Positions 1 to 7,608 are shown, counted from the first letter of the stretch. The stretch is DNA of 40,681 nucleotides from Clostridia bacterium (GCA_029006755.1 JAQXGO010000109.1:1-40681), one strand, 5' to 3'. Notes: generated by a model not told the origin, from the letters alone. Made by a program: numbers and translations.

Positions 1-11
1 CGACTTTTCAT
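1..11 (-). CDS. 5' end of a truncated gene running off the left edge
   Basis: Only the first three codons (Met-Lys-Ser) and part of a fourth are in the window. A strong AAAAGGAGG ribosome binding site lies just upstream of the ATG, and an extended -10 box lies at 69-76, so this is very probably a real start. It follows the TetR gene in the same direction after 74 bases. Such neighbours are often the regulated target, for example an efflux pump, but the product cannot be named from three codons. Confidence 0.5.
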
Positions 12-68
12 AATTAATTCCTCCTTTTCATTTCTACCGACTGTGCGGTTATAGAATGAATTTTACCT

Positions 69-76
69 ATTATAAC
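69..76 (-). promoter_or_regulatory. Extended -10 promoter for the truncated left-end gene
   Basis: Read on the minus strand, this is TGTTATAAT, an extended -10 (TGn-TATAAT). No good -35 box is seen 16 to 18 bases upstream. The start codon of the truncated gene is about 58 bases downstream. The 8-mer AATTTTAC (plus-strand reading) at 59-66, next to the -10, also occurs inside the palindrome at the TetR gene's own promoter (815-831). This suggests one regulator acts at both sites. Confidence 0.45.
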
Positions 77-85
77 ATTACATCT

Positions 86-787
86 TTATGCTTTTGTTTC
101 CAGTTCTGTCAAGTCAAAATGGAACTGCATCGCAAGTAATGCAAACAACCGGTGCATAATATCCTCCGAGATTGCCCGAATGTCCAGCGACAGTACAAAC
201 TCCAGGACTTGGTCGATTTCCTCCATAGGAACATTATATGCACGCAGTGCCATGATAAGAAACTTGGTCACCTTCTTTTCCAGCGTAAAATACTGGTCGC
301 ACTTTCTTGCCATAAATCCACGCATGATGCCGGACGAGCCGATTTCGAACTCATAAAAATCACTCGCCGCACAATCAGGATTGTACGGCAGAAAAATCTG
401 CTCCAACTCATACGCCGTACACTTGTAGATGTATTCTGCCGCCGCAGGGTTGGAATACGCCGCAATATAGACCTCCCGTATGTTTTCGTTCAGATCGGTC
501 AGGGTCAGTTGTATCGCCGTCTCCACCGCATAGACAAATACCGGCTTCAGTTCTTGTCCGTCCAGACTCCGTGCCGCATCAAACTGACCGGCAAACATGA
601 TTTGCGTCAACTCCAGCAAGACCCCCTCTTTGTTGACAAAAATATTCTGGAAGGACGAGATGCTCACCCCTGCCTCTTTGGAAATCTGTGCCAGCGTTGT
701 TTTGTCGTATCCCTGTTCCAAAAACAGACGGACGCACGCCGCCAAAATGGACTCTTTTACCTCTTCCCGCGTTCTCCTCTGTGCCAT
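86..787 (-). CDS. TetR/AcrR-family transcriptional regulator
   Basis: This is a 233-residue protein of typical TetR length. The N-terminal DNA-binding domain is visible at about residues 7-55: an initiating helix (TREEVKESILAA), then the helix-turn-helix TLAQISKEAGVSISSFQNIF, ending in the usual aromatic-rich stretch before NKEGVLLEL. The remainder is the variable helical ligand-binding and dimerisation domain, with no residues that reveal the ligand. The ATG start follows GGGGGAG at good spacing. A consensus promoter lies at 828-856 and a palindrome overlaps its -10, so autorepression is likely. The gene downstream (cut by the window edge) is the most probable target. Confidence 0.85.
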   Translation of the reverse strand: MAQRRTREEVKESILAACVRLFLEQGYDKTTLAQISKEAGVSISSFQNIFVNKEGVLLELTQIMFAGQFDAARSLDGQELKPVFVYAVETAIQLTLTDLNENIREVYIAAYSNPAAAEYIYKCTAYELEQIFLPYNPDCAASDFYEFEIGSSGIMRGFMARKCDQYFTLEKKVTKFLIMALRAYNVPMEEIDQVLEFVLSLDIRAISEDIMHRLFALLAMQFHFDLTELETKA

Positions 788-814
788 AAAACTCCCCCTC
801 GCATAAAGTTATGG

Positions 815-831
815 TAATTTTACTAAAATTA
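815..831. promoter_or_regulatory. Palindromic operator candidate at the tetR promoter
   Basis: TAATTTTA-C-TAAAATTA is a perfect 8-1-8 inverted repeat. It overlaps the -10 box (828-833) and the expected transcription start of the TetR gene. Size, symmetry and position fit a TetR-type autorepression operator. The sequence is AT-rich, so some chance palindromy must be allowed for. Confidence 0.5.
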
Positions 832-856
832 TACCACAGTATGCTTGGAAAGTCAA
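828..856 (-). promoter_or_regulatory. Sigma-A promoter of the TetR gene
   Basis: The minus strand reads TTGACT, a 17-base spacer and TATAAT, with TGG directly before the -10 (extended -10). The predicted transcript starts about 30 bases before the TetR start codon. Confidence 0.8.
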
Positions 857-1030
857 TACCTAACCGTATTTTGATCCTACATGCAAGTAAATCTTTTAAG
901 TCTTGGCATTGTCTCATGTCTGCATCATTTGTTATCGTTGCAGGATGCAATCGTGGCATATCGTAACTGCATCCCGTCACTCAACAACATACTTCCCGCA
1001 ACGCTCAGTTTTGCTTATGCTTACAATTCT

Positions 1031-1222
1031 CTATAAGCTTTTCTGATACGCACGCCCCTTTTGCAACAAAGCAATACCGCAGAAGATATTAAAATTCCGA
1101 ATAGGATTTACACCCATTTCTCGGGTTACAGCGTATCGATTTTTGATATCGGAAATCTGCTTTTTCGGAATATTACTCCAAAAATAAAAATATACTGTAT
1201 CCAATATGTGATTGGTGGTGGA
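1031..1222 (-). pseudogene. Possible gene remnant (open frame without a start)
   Basis: The minus strand is open for 63 codons, from just after a TAA at 1223-1225 to a TAG at 1031-1033. The translation has a protein-like composition, with segments such as NRYAVTREMGVNPIRNF and FCGIALLQKGRAYQKSL. There is no plausible start codon with a ribosome binding site near its beginning, and it abuts the start of the DUF6512 gene on the other strand. It may be the 3' remnant of a decayed or displaced gene, or a chance open frame. I could not assign a family. Confidence 0.2.
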
Positions 1223-1224
1223 TT

Positions 1225-1749
1225 ATGAAAAAACATATATTTTTATGGCAGATTTTTCAATTTGTATTTGTGTCAATTTTTGGTATTGTTTTGCACTTTT
1301 TGTATGATTGGACAGAGTCCGGTTTTATCGCAATGTTTTCAGCAGTCAATGAATCTACATGGGAGCATATGAAATTGATTTTCTTTCCAATGCTTTTGTT
1401 TGCATGGATACAAAAGCGTTTTATAGGGGACAAATATACGCATTTTTGGTGTTTGAAACTGCGCAGTATGCTTGTCGGTCTTATGATGATACCAATTTTA
1501 TTCTACACTTTGCGCGGGATATTCGGCAATACACCTGATTGGATAAATATTGCTGTTTTCTTTGTAGCCGTATCTGTTGCAATCGGATATGAAACGAAGC
1601 AGTTTTTAAACCCGGGCACTTCGTATAGAAACAACAAATTATGCATTTTTATGCTTTGCCTGATTGCAATTTGCTTTGCTGTATTTACATTTGCCCCGCC
1701 CAAAATCCCTTTGTTTCAGGATCCCATGAGCCGAACGTTCGGTATATGA
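1225..1749 (+). CDS. DUF6512-type small integral membrane protein
   Basis: This 174-residue, strongly hydrophobic protein has about five predicted membrane segments (roughly residues 7-27, 48-62, 80-98, 107-122 and 138-155). The N-terminal motif SAVNESTWEHMKLIFFP is characteristic of small uncharacterised Firmicute membrane proteins annotated as DUF6512. No enzymatic motif is visible. The upstream GGTGG makes a modest ribosome binding site for the ATG. The gene is visibly more AT-rich than the operons to its right and stands alone. Function unknown; the family call is from memory of the motif. Confidence 0.7.
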   Translation: MKKHIFLWQIFQFVFVSIFGIVLHFLYDWTESGFIAMFSAVNESTWEHMKLIFFPMLLFAWIQKRFIGDKYTHFWCLKLRSMLVGLMMIPILFYTLRGIFGNTPDWINIAVFFVAVSVAIGYETKQFLNPGTSYRNNKLCIFMLCLIAICFAVFTFAPPKIPLFQDPMSRTFGI

Positions 1750-1928
1750 TTGCATGTATTCTTTCAAAACAGATCTTGAACCTGCAAAGGTTTGCATCGA
1801 ACGAGGTGTGCGATCGACAAGTACGCAAGATACGGAGGGTTCATTTGAAAAGCGGAAACTGCGTCATTTGAATACACGTCGGAAATCATGGTGAAATGAT
1901 ATACAAGCGTAAAAATTTTTGTTTTGTA

Positions 1929-1957
1929 TTGAAAATAGAAAAACAATATGGTATACT
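1929..1957 (+). promoter_or_regulatory. Sigma-A promoter of the B12 riboswitch operon
   Basis: TTGAAA, a 17-base spacer and TATACT, with TGG before the -10. Transcription should start near 1964, giving a leader of about 470 bases before the first start codon at 2433. No convincing gene lies between the end of the DUF6512 gene (1749) and this promoter. Confidence 0.75.
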
Positions 1958-1984
1958 ATAATACATAAAATTAAATATTCACAC

Positions 1985-2205
1985 AAAGTGCCTGCTATAC
2001 CGCAAAGGATTACGGATCAAGGTATAGCCGGTGAAAAGGGAATGAGGTGCGAATCCTCTGCGGTGAACTGTCGGTGTGTACGTCGAATGTTTTTGTATTC
2101 GAAGGCGAAAGCCAGTCATTGGGAAACTGAGAAGGCAGAATACAAAAATGCAAGATAAAATCTTATATGGCGTGAGTCACAAGACCTGCTTTGATGTTGT
2201 TTCGA
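1985..2205 (+). promoter_or_regulatory. Cobalamin (adenosylcobalamin-type) riboswitch aptamer
   Basis: The canonical blocks of the B12 element appear in order: GTGCCT (1988-1993); a GCTATACC/GGTATAGC stem (1994-2001 with 2021-2028); GTGAAAAGGGAAT (2031-2043), the diagnostic core; GAGG..CCTC and GCGGTGAACTGT (2044-2071); the GCCAGT...GGGAAACTGAGAAGGC block (2111-2136); and the B12 box variant GAGTCACAAGACCTGC (2174-2189). It lies between a strong promoter and an intrinsic terminator at 2316-2356. Small open frames in the leader are by-products of the structured RNA. By family knowledge, bound cobalamin lowers expression of the downstream genes. Boundaries are approximate. Confidence 0.92.
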
Positions 2206-2290
2206 ACGTGCAGGCTCTGCATAGGAACAATGTTTTTGTTTGTGCGATTAGGCTTCTGCTAAATATGCCGGTATAAGCGTACAAATGAAT

Positions 2291-2320
2291 TGTGGCGCAT
2301 CACAGAAAAACGCAGCTGTG
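2291..2320 (+). promoter_or_regulatory. Candidate anti-terminator and anti-anti-terminator segments
   Basis: CACAG (2301-2305) can pair with CTGTG (2316-2320), which is the 5' foot of the terminator stem, so that pairing would block termination. The same CACA can instead pair with TGTG at 2291-2294. These mutually exclusive pairings would make a compact switching chain between the aptamer and the terminator. The pairings are short and are read by eye. Confidence 0.4.
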
Positions 2321-2356
2321 GTAATTTTTGTATCGAAAAATTACCACAGTTTTTTT
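2316..2356 (+). terminator. Intrinsic terminator of the B12 riboswitch
   Basis: A perfect 14-bp stem (2316-2329 with 2336-2349) closes a six-base loop GTATCG and is followed directly by TTTTTTT (2350-2356). It sits 77 bases before the first start codon and after the aptamer, as in a transcription-terminating expression platform. Confidence 0.92.
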
Positions 2357-2432
2357 ATTGACTGCGCTAAAACACGGAGAGCACGGACAGAAAGAAAATC
2401 ATAAAACGAATGAATGGAAAGGATTGAAAAAA

Positions 2433-5126
2433 ATGAAATTGAAAACATGGATGAGCGTATTACTCACAATATGTATGATTTTCAGTGTGGCATCTGCATT
2501 TGCAGATACAACTGACTACATAACTGTAAATGTGAGCATCGCAAAAGACGGACAGTTTGTAACCGGGAAAAATGGGTTTAAAATTGCACACACGCCGATA
2601 CCTGTCACTGACCGTAACAACGATGGCAGCTATGATATGGAAGAAGTGCTTTATGCGGCACACGAATCCTGTTATGCGGGCGGTGCCGAAAGCGGCTATG
2701 CTTCTGCAGAAACCGAGTACGGACAAAGCCTTACCAAACTTTGGGGTGTTGAAAACGTTGCTTTTGGTTATTACAAAGACAATCAACCTGCTATGAGTCT
2801 TGCTGATCCTGTAGCCAACGGCAACAGTGTTTATGCCTTTATATATCAGGATCAAGATAATTGGAGTGATACTTACACATATTTTGATGACGACACCATT
2901 GCAGCCGTGAAAGAGCAGAGGATATCCGTAAAGCTTAACAAGTTGGGATGGAATGAAAATGGGATGCCCGTTGCATCCCCTGTTGCAAATGCAACCATTA
3001 CCATTGACGGCAGCAGCACAGAATACAAAACAAACGAAGACGGTGTTGCGGAAATTACATTTGCGCATACAGGCATTTATACTTTATCCGCAGTCACTGC
3101 CTATACGATTACACCGCCGATCTGCATTGTAAACGTTACAGAAAATGGCAGTACCGAACCAACACCACCTACGGATGACAAAGATGACACGGAAAAATCC
3201 GACACACCAACGGACACCGAGAAAAAAGACTATGCAATTGTCATCCCCGATGCACTGGAAAAAATAGCGGCCACCTATATCGAAAAAGATGCATGGAGTG
3301 ACTGGATTGTAATGGATATGGGTGCTTATGCCAACTATGCACCTGAAACACAAAGCAAAATGACAGAGGATGCAAAACAAAAATATATCAATTCCGCAAT
3401 CCAAATCATTCAAGATGCTCCATCTGACACCGATATTGCCAAGGCTGTTTTAGGACTTGTTGCAATCCGTAAGGACCCTGCACTTCTTTACTCGGTCAAC
3501 AGCAACATTGCTATTTCGGCAATCGAAAAGCTGAACGATGTTCCCAAATCAACCAGTCCTTGGTCTGCTCCTTATACCTTGGCAGCCTATAATCAGGGCG
3601 ACTATGCTACCAACAACTACGAAACGAAGATGATCGATACTCTACTTGCGCATCAAGAAGAAAACGGCAGTTGGAATGAGTATGGAACTATCGATACAAC
3701 CGCGAATGTAATCGCCGGCTTATCATTCTATAAGGACAAGCCGAAGGTTCGGGATGCGATCGACAAGGCTATCAACTATCTTTCCACACAGCAAAATCCG
3801 GACGGAACATTTTCGGATAGTTTTAGCGGTGCCAATGCAAATTCAACGGCAATGGTTGTCATTGGTCTGTCTGCGGCAGGCGTTGATTTAATAAACGACA
3901 CCCGCTTTATTCAAAATGAGAACACCATAATAGATGGCTTATTGTCATTCTTAGTTGCAGACGGGAATGGGTTCGGACACACAAATAACGAAAGCATAAA
4001 TCCCGGCGCCACTGAGCAAGCGTTTCGTGCCTTAATTGCGATTATGCAAACAACTGCAACCGGTGAAGCCTATAACATATATGATTTTAGCAAGAACGAG
4101 AGGACGCCTGCCCGTGCAACAGGAAGCAGTACATCCTCTTCCACCCCCTCCGCACCGACCGGTCAGATGATTACTGTTACGCTGACCATCAAAGCCGATA
4201 CGGGATATTGGCTAAAAAAATACAAGGTGCGCTTACCCGGTGATGATGCAACAGTTTACGACGCATTTGTAATGGCTTGCAAAGACAACTCCATTGCACA
4301 TATAGGGGCTGCAAGCGGTTATGTTTCCTCCATGACAAACGGTAGCAAAACACTTGCTGAATTTGACAAAGGCGAGAACTCCGGTTGGCTTTATAAAGTC
4401 AATGGCGAATTACCCACCGTAGGACTTACCGATTGCAGGATTGCAGACGGCGATACGATTGTATGGTATTACACAAAGGATTGGGCACGTGATCCAAGCG
4501 CAAGTCGTGATAGCAGTGCTGCTTCTATCTCTGTGCCAATAGACGAACCGAAAGAGGAAATCAAGGATACCCTGCCGACCATAGAGATCCAACAGTATAC
4601 AGACGTCCCGGTAGATGCTTGGTATTATCATGATATAAAAAAAGCGATGGAAATCGATCTTTTACATGGCATATCCGATCATACATTTGCACCCGACATG
4701 GGTGTGACAAGAGGCATGCTTGTCACTGTTCTCTATCGGTATGCCGGTGAAAAAGGCTTTCAGAATTCGATTCATTTTACTGATTGCGATGCGCATGCAT
4801 GGTATTCCGATGCGGTATGCTGGGCATCCGAAAATCATATCGTCAGCGGATATGGCAACGGCATATTTGGACCAGACGATTCTGTAACAAGGCAGCAGCT
4901 CGTAACCATTCTTTACAGATACGCAGGAACAAAAACCCAAGCAGATTGCAGTGAATTTGCAGATGCGGAGGAAATCGAAGATTGGGCAAAAGATGCAATG
5001 ATGTGGGCAGTTGCAAATAAGATTATATGCGGCACAGATCAGAACGCATTAAATCCAAACGGATATGCTACCCGTGCTGAATTGGCAACCATCTTTATGC
5101 GTTATATCTATACGCTGGCAGAATAA
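2433..5126 (+). CDS. Secreted SLH-anchored protein with alpha-toroid and transcobalamin-like (DUF4430) domains
   Basis: This 897-residue exported protein starts at the ATG behind GGAAAGGA. An in-frame start at 2328 lies inside the terminator and is rejected. Order of parts: signal peptide 1-24; a DUF4430-like beta domain about 27-150; an Ig-like or carboxypeptidase-regulatory-like beta domain about 162-237; a Pro/Thr/Asp-rich linker 238-266; an alpha-toroid of prenyltransferase-type repeats about 267-550 (QEENGSWNEYGTIDTTANV, QQNPDGTFSDSF); a Ser/Pro linker; a second DUF4430 domain about 580-685 (SGWLYKVNGELPTVG, DGDTIVWYY); and three SLH domains from about 719 to 893 for binding cell wall polymer. 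An alpha-toroid followed by this beta domain is the architecture of animal intrinsic factor and transcobalamin. With the B12 riboswitch upstream, corrinoid binding at the cell surface is the inferred role. Confidence 0.85.
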   Translation: MKLKTWMSVLLTICMIFSVASAFADTTDYITVNVSIAKDGQFVTGKNGFKIAHTPIPVTDRNNDGSYDMEEVLYAAHESCYAGGAESGYASAETEYGQSLTKLWGVENVAFGYYKDNQPAMSLADPVANGNSVYAFIYQDQDNWSDTYTYFDDDTIAAVKEQRISVKLNKLGWNENGMPVASPVANATITIDGSSTEYKTNEDGVAEITFAHTGIYTLSAVTAYTITPPICIVNVTENGSTEPTPPTDDKDDTEKSDTPTDTEKKDYAIVIPDALEKIAATYIEKDAWSDWIVMDMGAYANYAPETQSKMTEDAKQKYINSAIQIIQDAPSDTDIAKAVLGLVAIRKDPALLYSVNSNIAISAIEKLNDVPKSTSPWSAPYTLAAYNQGDYATNNYETKMIDTLLAHQEENGSWNEYGTIDTTANVIAGLSFYKDKPKVRDAIDKAINYLSTQQNPDGTFSDSFSGANANSTAMVVIGLSAAGVDLINDTRFIQNENTIIDGLLSFLVADGNGFGHTNNESINPGATEQAFRALIAIMQTTATGEAYNIYDFSKNERTPARATGSSTSSSTPSAPTGQMITVTLTIKADTGYWLKKYKVRLPGDDATVYDAFVMACKDNSIAHIGAASGYVSSMTNGSKTLAEFDKGENSGWLYKVNGELPTVGLTDCRIADGDTIVWYYTKDWARDPSASRDSSAASISVPIDEPKEEIKDTLPTIEIQQYTDVPVDAWYYHDIKKAMEIDLLHGISDHTFAPDMGVTRGMLVTVLYRYAGEKGFQNSIHFTDCDAHAWYSDAVCWASENHIVSGYGNGIFGPDDSVTRQQLVTILYRYAGTKTQADCSEFADAEEIEDWAKDAMMWAVANKIICGTDQNALNPNGYATRAELATIFMRYIYTLAE

Positions 5127-5177
5127 TCGATGCAGAATACAAACAGTTGGCTTTTGCCGTTTCATAAGGAGATAAAC

Positions 5178-6764
5178 ATGAAAAAATACGTATCAATCCT
5201 GTTGAGCTTTGTGCTTATCCTCTCCTCTGTCAGCACATTGGCCGCAGAACAAAGTATCGGAGACATCCTTACAGACACAGCAAACTACATATACGCATCC
5301 GTTCAAGAACCGCAGGTTGGCACAGCAGGTGGAGAATGGGCAATTTTAGGCCTGGCGAGAAGTCATGCAGATGTTCCGGCCGAATATTTTGAAACATACT
5401 ATACGAACGTCCAAAAGCATGTAGTGGATCAACAAGGCGTATTGCATGACAAGAAATATACCGAGTATGCCAGGGTGATTCTTGCATTAACTGCCATCGG
5501 TAAAAACCCGATGGATGTATCGGGATACAACCTTGTAGCACCCCTTGAAGATTACGATAAAACAGTATGGCAAGGCATTAACGGCGCAATATTTGCTTTA
5601 ATTGCCCTGGATAGCGGCAACTATTTGCCCCAAAGTACCGTCAGAGATAAATATGTCCATCATATTTTAGAACAGCAAACTGCGGATGGCGGATGGACGA
5701 TGTCAGGCGATACTGCCGATATCGACACAACCGCTATGGCTCTCTCTGCATTATCCAATTACCAAGAGAATGAGGACGTTAAAACAGCCACAGACAAAGC
5801 ACTGGATTATATATCCGATATACAGCTTGCAGACGGCGGTTTTGCTAGTTGGAATATGGAAAATGCAGAAAGCTGCTGTCAGGTTATTGTGGCTCTTTGC
5901 GAGCTGGGGATCAGCATCCATGATCCAAGATTTCTGAAGAACGAAAAATCTGTAGCAGATGCGCTCCTTACATACCGCCTCCCTCAATCCGGCTTTCAGC
6001 ACACGAAAAGCGAAACAACAGGAAATCAAATAGCAACTGAACAGGCCCTGTATGCACTTGTGGCACTGGACAGAATGTATCATAACCAACCCACTCTTTA
6101 TGATATGCAAAATGTGCAGGTTCATTTAACATCAGGCAAAGAACAAATCGGCTTGCCCGGCAAAAGTGCGGCCGTAAAGAAACTGCCTGTTATGCATGAC
6201 GGCAAAACATTTGCAGACGTTGTAAACGCAGAAGAAAAGGCAAAAATCGAAGCACTGGCCGCGCGGGGCATGATCAATGGCAGAACAGAGAATACATTTG
6301 TCCCCACAGCTACATTAACGAGGGCAGAATTTGCGGCAATTCTCGTAAAAAGCTTAGGCATCGAATTTACAGGCGAGAATGTTTTTTCGGATGTGAAAAA
6401 GGAAAGTTGGTACAAAGATTATATCAGAACAGCCTATTCGTATGGCCTAATAAAGGGCGTTTCTGCCACAGTATTTCATCCTGAAGGAACAGTTACAAAA
6501 GAAGAGGCGGCAACAATGGTACAGAGAGCAGCAAAACTTTGCGGAATGGCAAAGTCTTATGACGAAAACAGTGTAAGAGATATACTTGCCGGATTTGTGG
6601 ACTACGCGAAATCCGGTGATTGGGCAAGGGAATCGTTGGCCTTTTGCTATGATAACGGAATTTTGCCTGACAGCGATATGGAAATACTACCTAAGAATGC
6701 TGTGACAAGGGAAGAAGTTGCATCCATGCTCTACAATTTGTTGCTGACAGCAAAACTATTATAG
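5178..6764 (+). CDS. Secreted SLH-anchored alpha-toroid (prenyltransferase-repeat) protein
   Basis: This is a 528-residue exported protein. AAGGAG precedes the ATG at 5178, and the codons upstream in the same frame (from 5130) lack a ribosome binding site. It has a signal peptide at 1-23. Residues about 25-305 form an alpha-toroid with repeats QQTADGGWTMSGDTADIDTT and IQLADGGFASWNMENAESCC; the DTTAMAL stretch resembles the alpha-barrel of intrinsic factor-type proteins. Three SLH domains follow (about 343-389, 402-446 and 470-520), the third rather divergent. Unlike its neighbour it has no DUF4430 domain. It lacks the acidic DxDD motif of terpene cyclases, so I infer a binding role. It lies 51 bases after the first gene of the riboswitch operon. 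Confidence 0.82.
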   Translation: MKKYVSILLSFVLILSSVSTLAAEQSIGDILTDTANYIYASVQEPQVGTAGGEWAILGLARSHADVPAEYFETYYTNVQKHVVDQQGVLHDKKYTEYARVILALTAIGKNPMDVSGYNLVAPLEDYDKTVWQGINGAIFALIALDSGNYLPQSTVRDKYVHHILEQQTADGGWTMSGDTADIDTTAMALSALSNYQENEDVKTATDKALDYISDIQLADGGFASWNMENAESCCQVIVALCELGISIHDPRFLKNEKSVADALLTYRLPQSGFQHTKSETTGNQIATEQALYALVALDRMYHNQPTLYDMQNVQVHLTSGKEQIGLPGKSAAVKKLPVMHDGKTFADVVNAEEKAKIEALAARGMINGRTENTFVPTATLTRAEFAAILVKSLGIEFTGENVFSDVKKESWYKDYIRTAYSYGLIKGVSATVFHPEGTVTKEEAATMVQRAAKLCGMAKSYDENSVRDILAGFVDYAKSGDWARESLAFCYDNGILPDSDMEILPKNAVTREEVASMLYNLLLTAKLL

Positions 6765-6774
6765 AGGATAAGAA

Positions 6775-7608
6775 ATGAGAACTATACTGAAACATAAAAA
6801 CAAAATCATCGCCGGTGCATGCATTGCCGCTGTGCTTGCATTTGCGTTTTGGTGGGGTGGTGATTCTCCCTTACAGCAAAGCCGGGAACCAAATGAATTT
6901 CAATTTGCAGAGAGAACGCAAACGCCTGAAGCTGTACCTACGGATGTACCGAAGCAAGGCGAAGAATCAACTACCGAACCCAACCCTCCGCCTGCGGATC
7001 CTACATCTATGCCGTTTGATGCTAAGAACGAAACTATGAAGGAGATGACAGGCATATCGCAATCGGCGCGTAGCGAAAAGGAAGAATACGCCGAGGAACA
7101 AGGCATTGCATGGAACCAAAGCACAGACAAAGATACATATACGACAAGTCCTATGCCTGCAAAACCGCAGGAGACACAAAAGACAGACAAGGCGTTCACT
7201 TGCATCCTTTCTGTTCGTTGTGATACAATCCTTAAAAATATTCAAAGGCTCGACGAACAAAAGATCAGTATTGTGCCAAAAAACGGCATAATATTTGCGG
7301 AACAGGAAGTCCCTTTTTATGCGGGTGAAAGTGTATTCAATGTGACTCTTCGTGAAATGAAAAGGAATAAAATTCATTTTGAATTTGTAAATACGCCTAT
7401 ATATAAGAGTGCATATATTGAAGGAATCGCTAATCTCTATGAATTTGACTGCGGAGAACTTTCAGGCTGGATGTATAAAGTGAATGGTTTGTTTCCGAAC
7501 TATGGTTGCTCAAGATACATGCTGCAACAAGGGGACAGAGTTGAATGGGTTTACACTTGCGATTTAGGGAAAGATGTCGGCGGCGGCATACAGCAGAGAG
7601 ATGCGTGA
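6775..7608 (+). CDS. Membrane-anchored transcobalamin-like (DUF4430) protein
   Basis: This 277-residue protein has a positively charged N-terminus, one hydrophobic segment at about 11-27 (signal anchor; no lipobox cysteine seen), a low-complexity Pro/Thr/Glu-rich spacer at about 35-138, and one DUF4430 domain at about 140-265. Its signature is GELSGWMYKVNGLFPNYGCS, then QQGDRVEWVYT. The spacer would hold the beta domain away from the membrane, across the wall. GAGGAT precedes the ATG, ten bases after the previous stop, so it belongs to the riboswitch operon. It may take ligand from the SLH-anchored proteins and pass it to a transporter encoded elsewhere. That hand-over is inference. Confidence 0.82.
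   Translation: MRTILKHKNKIIAGACIAAVLAFAFWWGGDSPLQQSREPNEFQFAERTQTPEAVPTDVPKQGEESTTEPNPPPADPTSMPFDAKNETMKEMTGISQSARSEKEEYAEEQGIAWNQSTDKDTYTTSPMPAKPQETQKTDKAFTCILSVRCDTILKNIQRLDEQKISIVPKNGIIFAEQEVPFYAGESVFNVTLREMKRNKIHFEFVNTPIYKSAYIEGIANLYEFDCGELSGWMYKVNGLFPNYGCSRYMLQQGDRVEWVYTCDLGKDVGGGIQQRDA

Larger units (their letters stand above)
788..1224. other. Intergenic region between tetR and the DUF6512 gene
   Basis: The left part holds the divergent tetR promoter and operator (815-856). The right part holds the possible gene remnant (1031-1222) and a TATACT box near 1190 that could serve the plus-strand gene, though no convincing -35 accompanies it. Nothing else is recognisable between 857 and 1030. 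Confidence 0.4.

Noticed and set aside
1731-1742. 12-base palindrome CCGAACGTTCGG
   Set aside because: It lies inside the last codons of the DUF6512 gene with no promoter nearby, and a single copy gives no support for a regulatory role.
1754-1894. 46-codon plus-strand open frame after the DUF6512 gene
   Set aside because: No ribosome binding site, no recognisable motif, and Arg/Thr-rich composition typical of chance frames.
1919-2276. Small plus-strand open frames in the riboswitch leader
   Set aside because: They coincide with the conserved B12 aptamer blocks, and their translations look random.
2328-2432. In-frame upstream extension of the first riboswitch gene
   Set aside because: The extra codons lie in the terminator hairpin and have no ribosome binding site. 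The ATG at 2433 gives a perfect signal peptide and has GGAAAGGA upstream.
2460-3068. 202-codon minus-strand open frame opposite the first riboswitch gene
   Set aside because: It is antisense to a well-supported coding frame, and its Cys/Ile/Val-rich translation has no motif.
5178-6764. Squalene/terpene cyclase or prenyltransferase enzyme function for the alpha-toroid proteins
   Set aside because: The DxDD motif of class II cyclases is missing, no partner subunit is present, and the proteins are exported and wall-anchored under a B12 riboswitch, which fits binding rather than catalysis.
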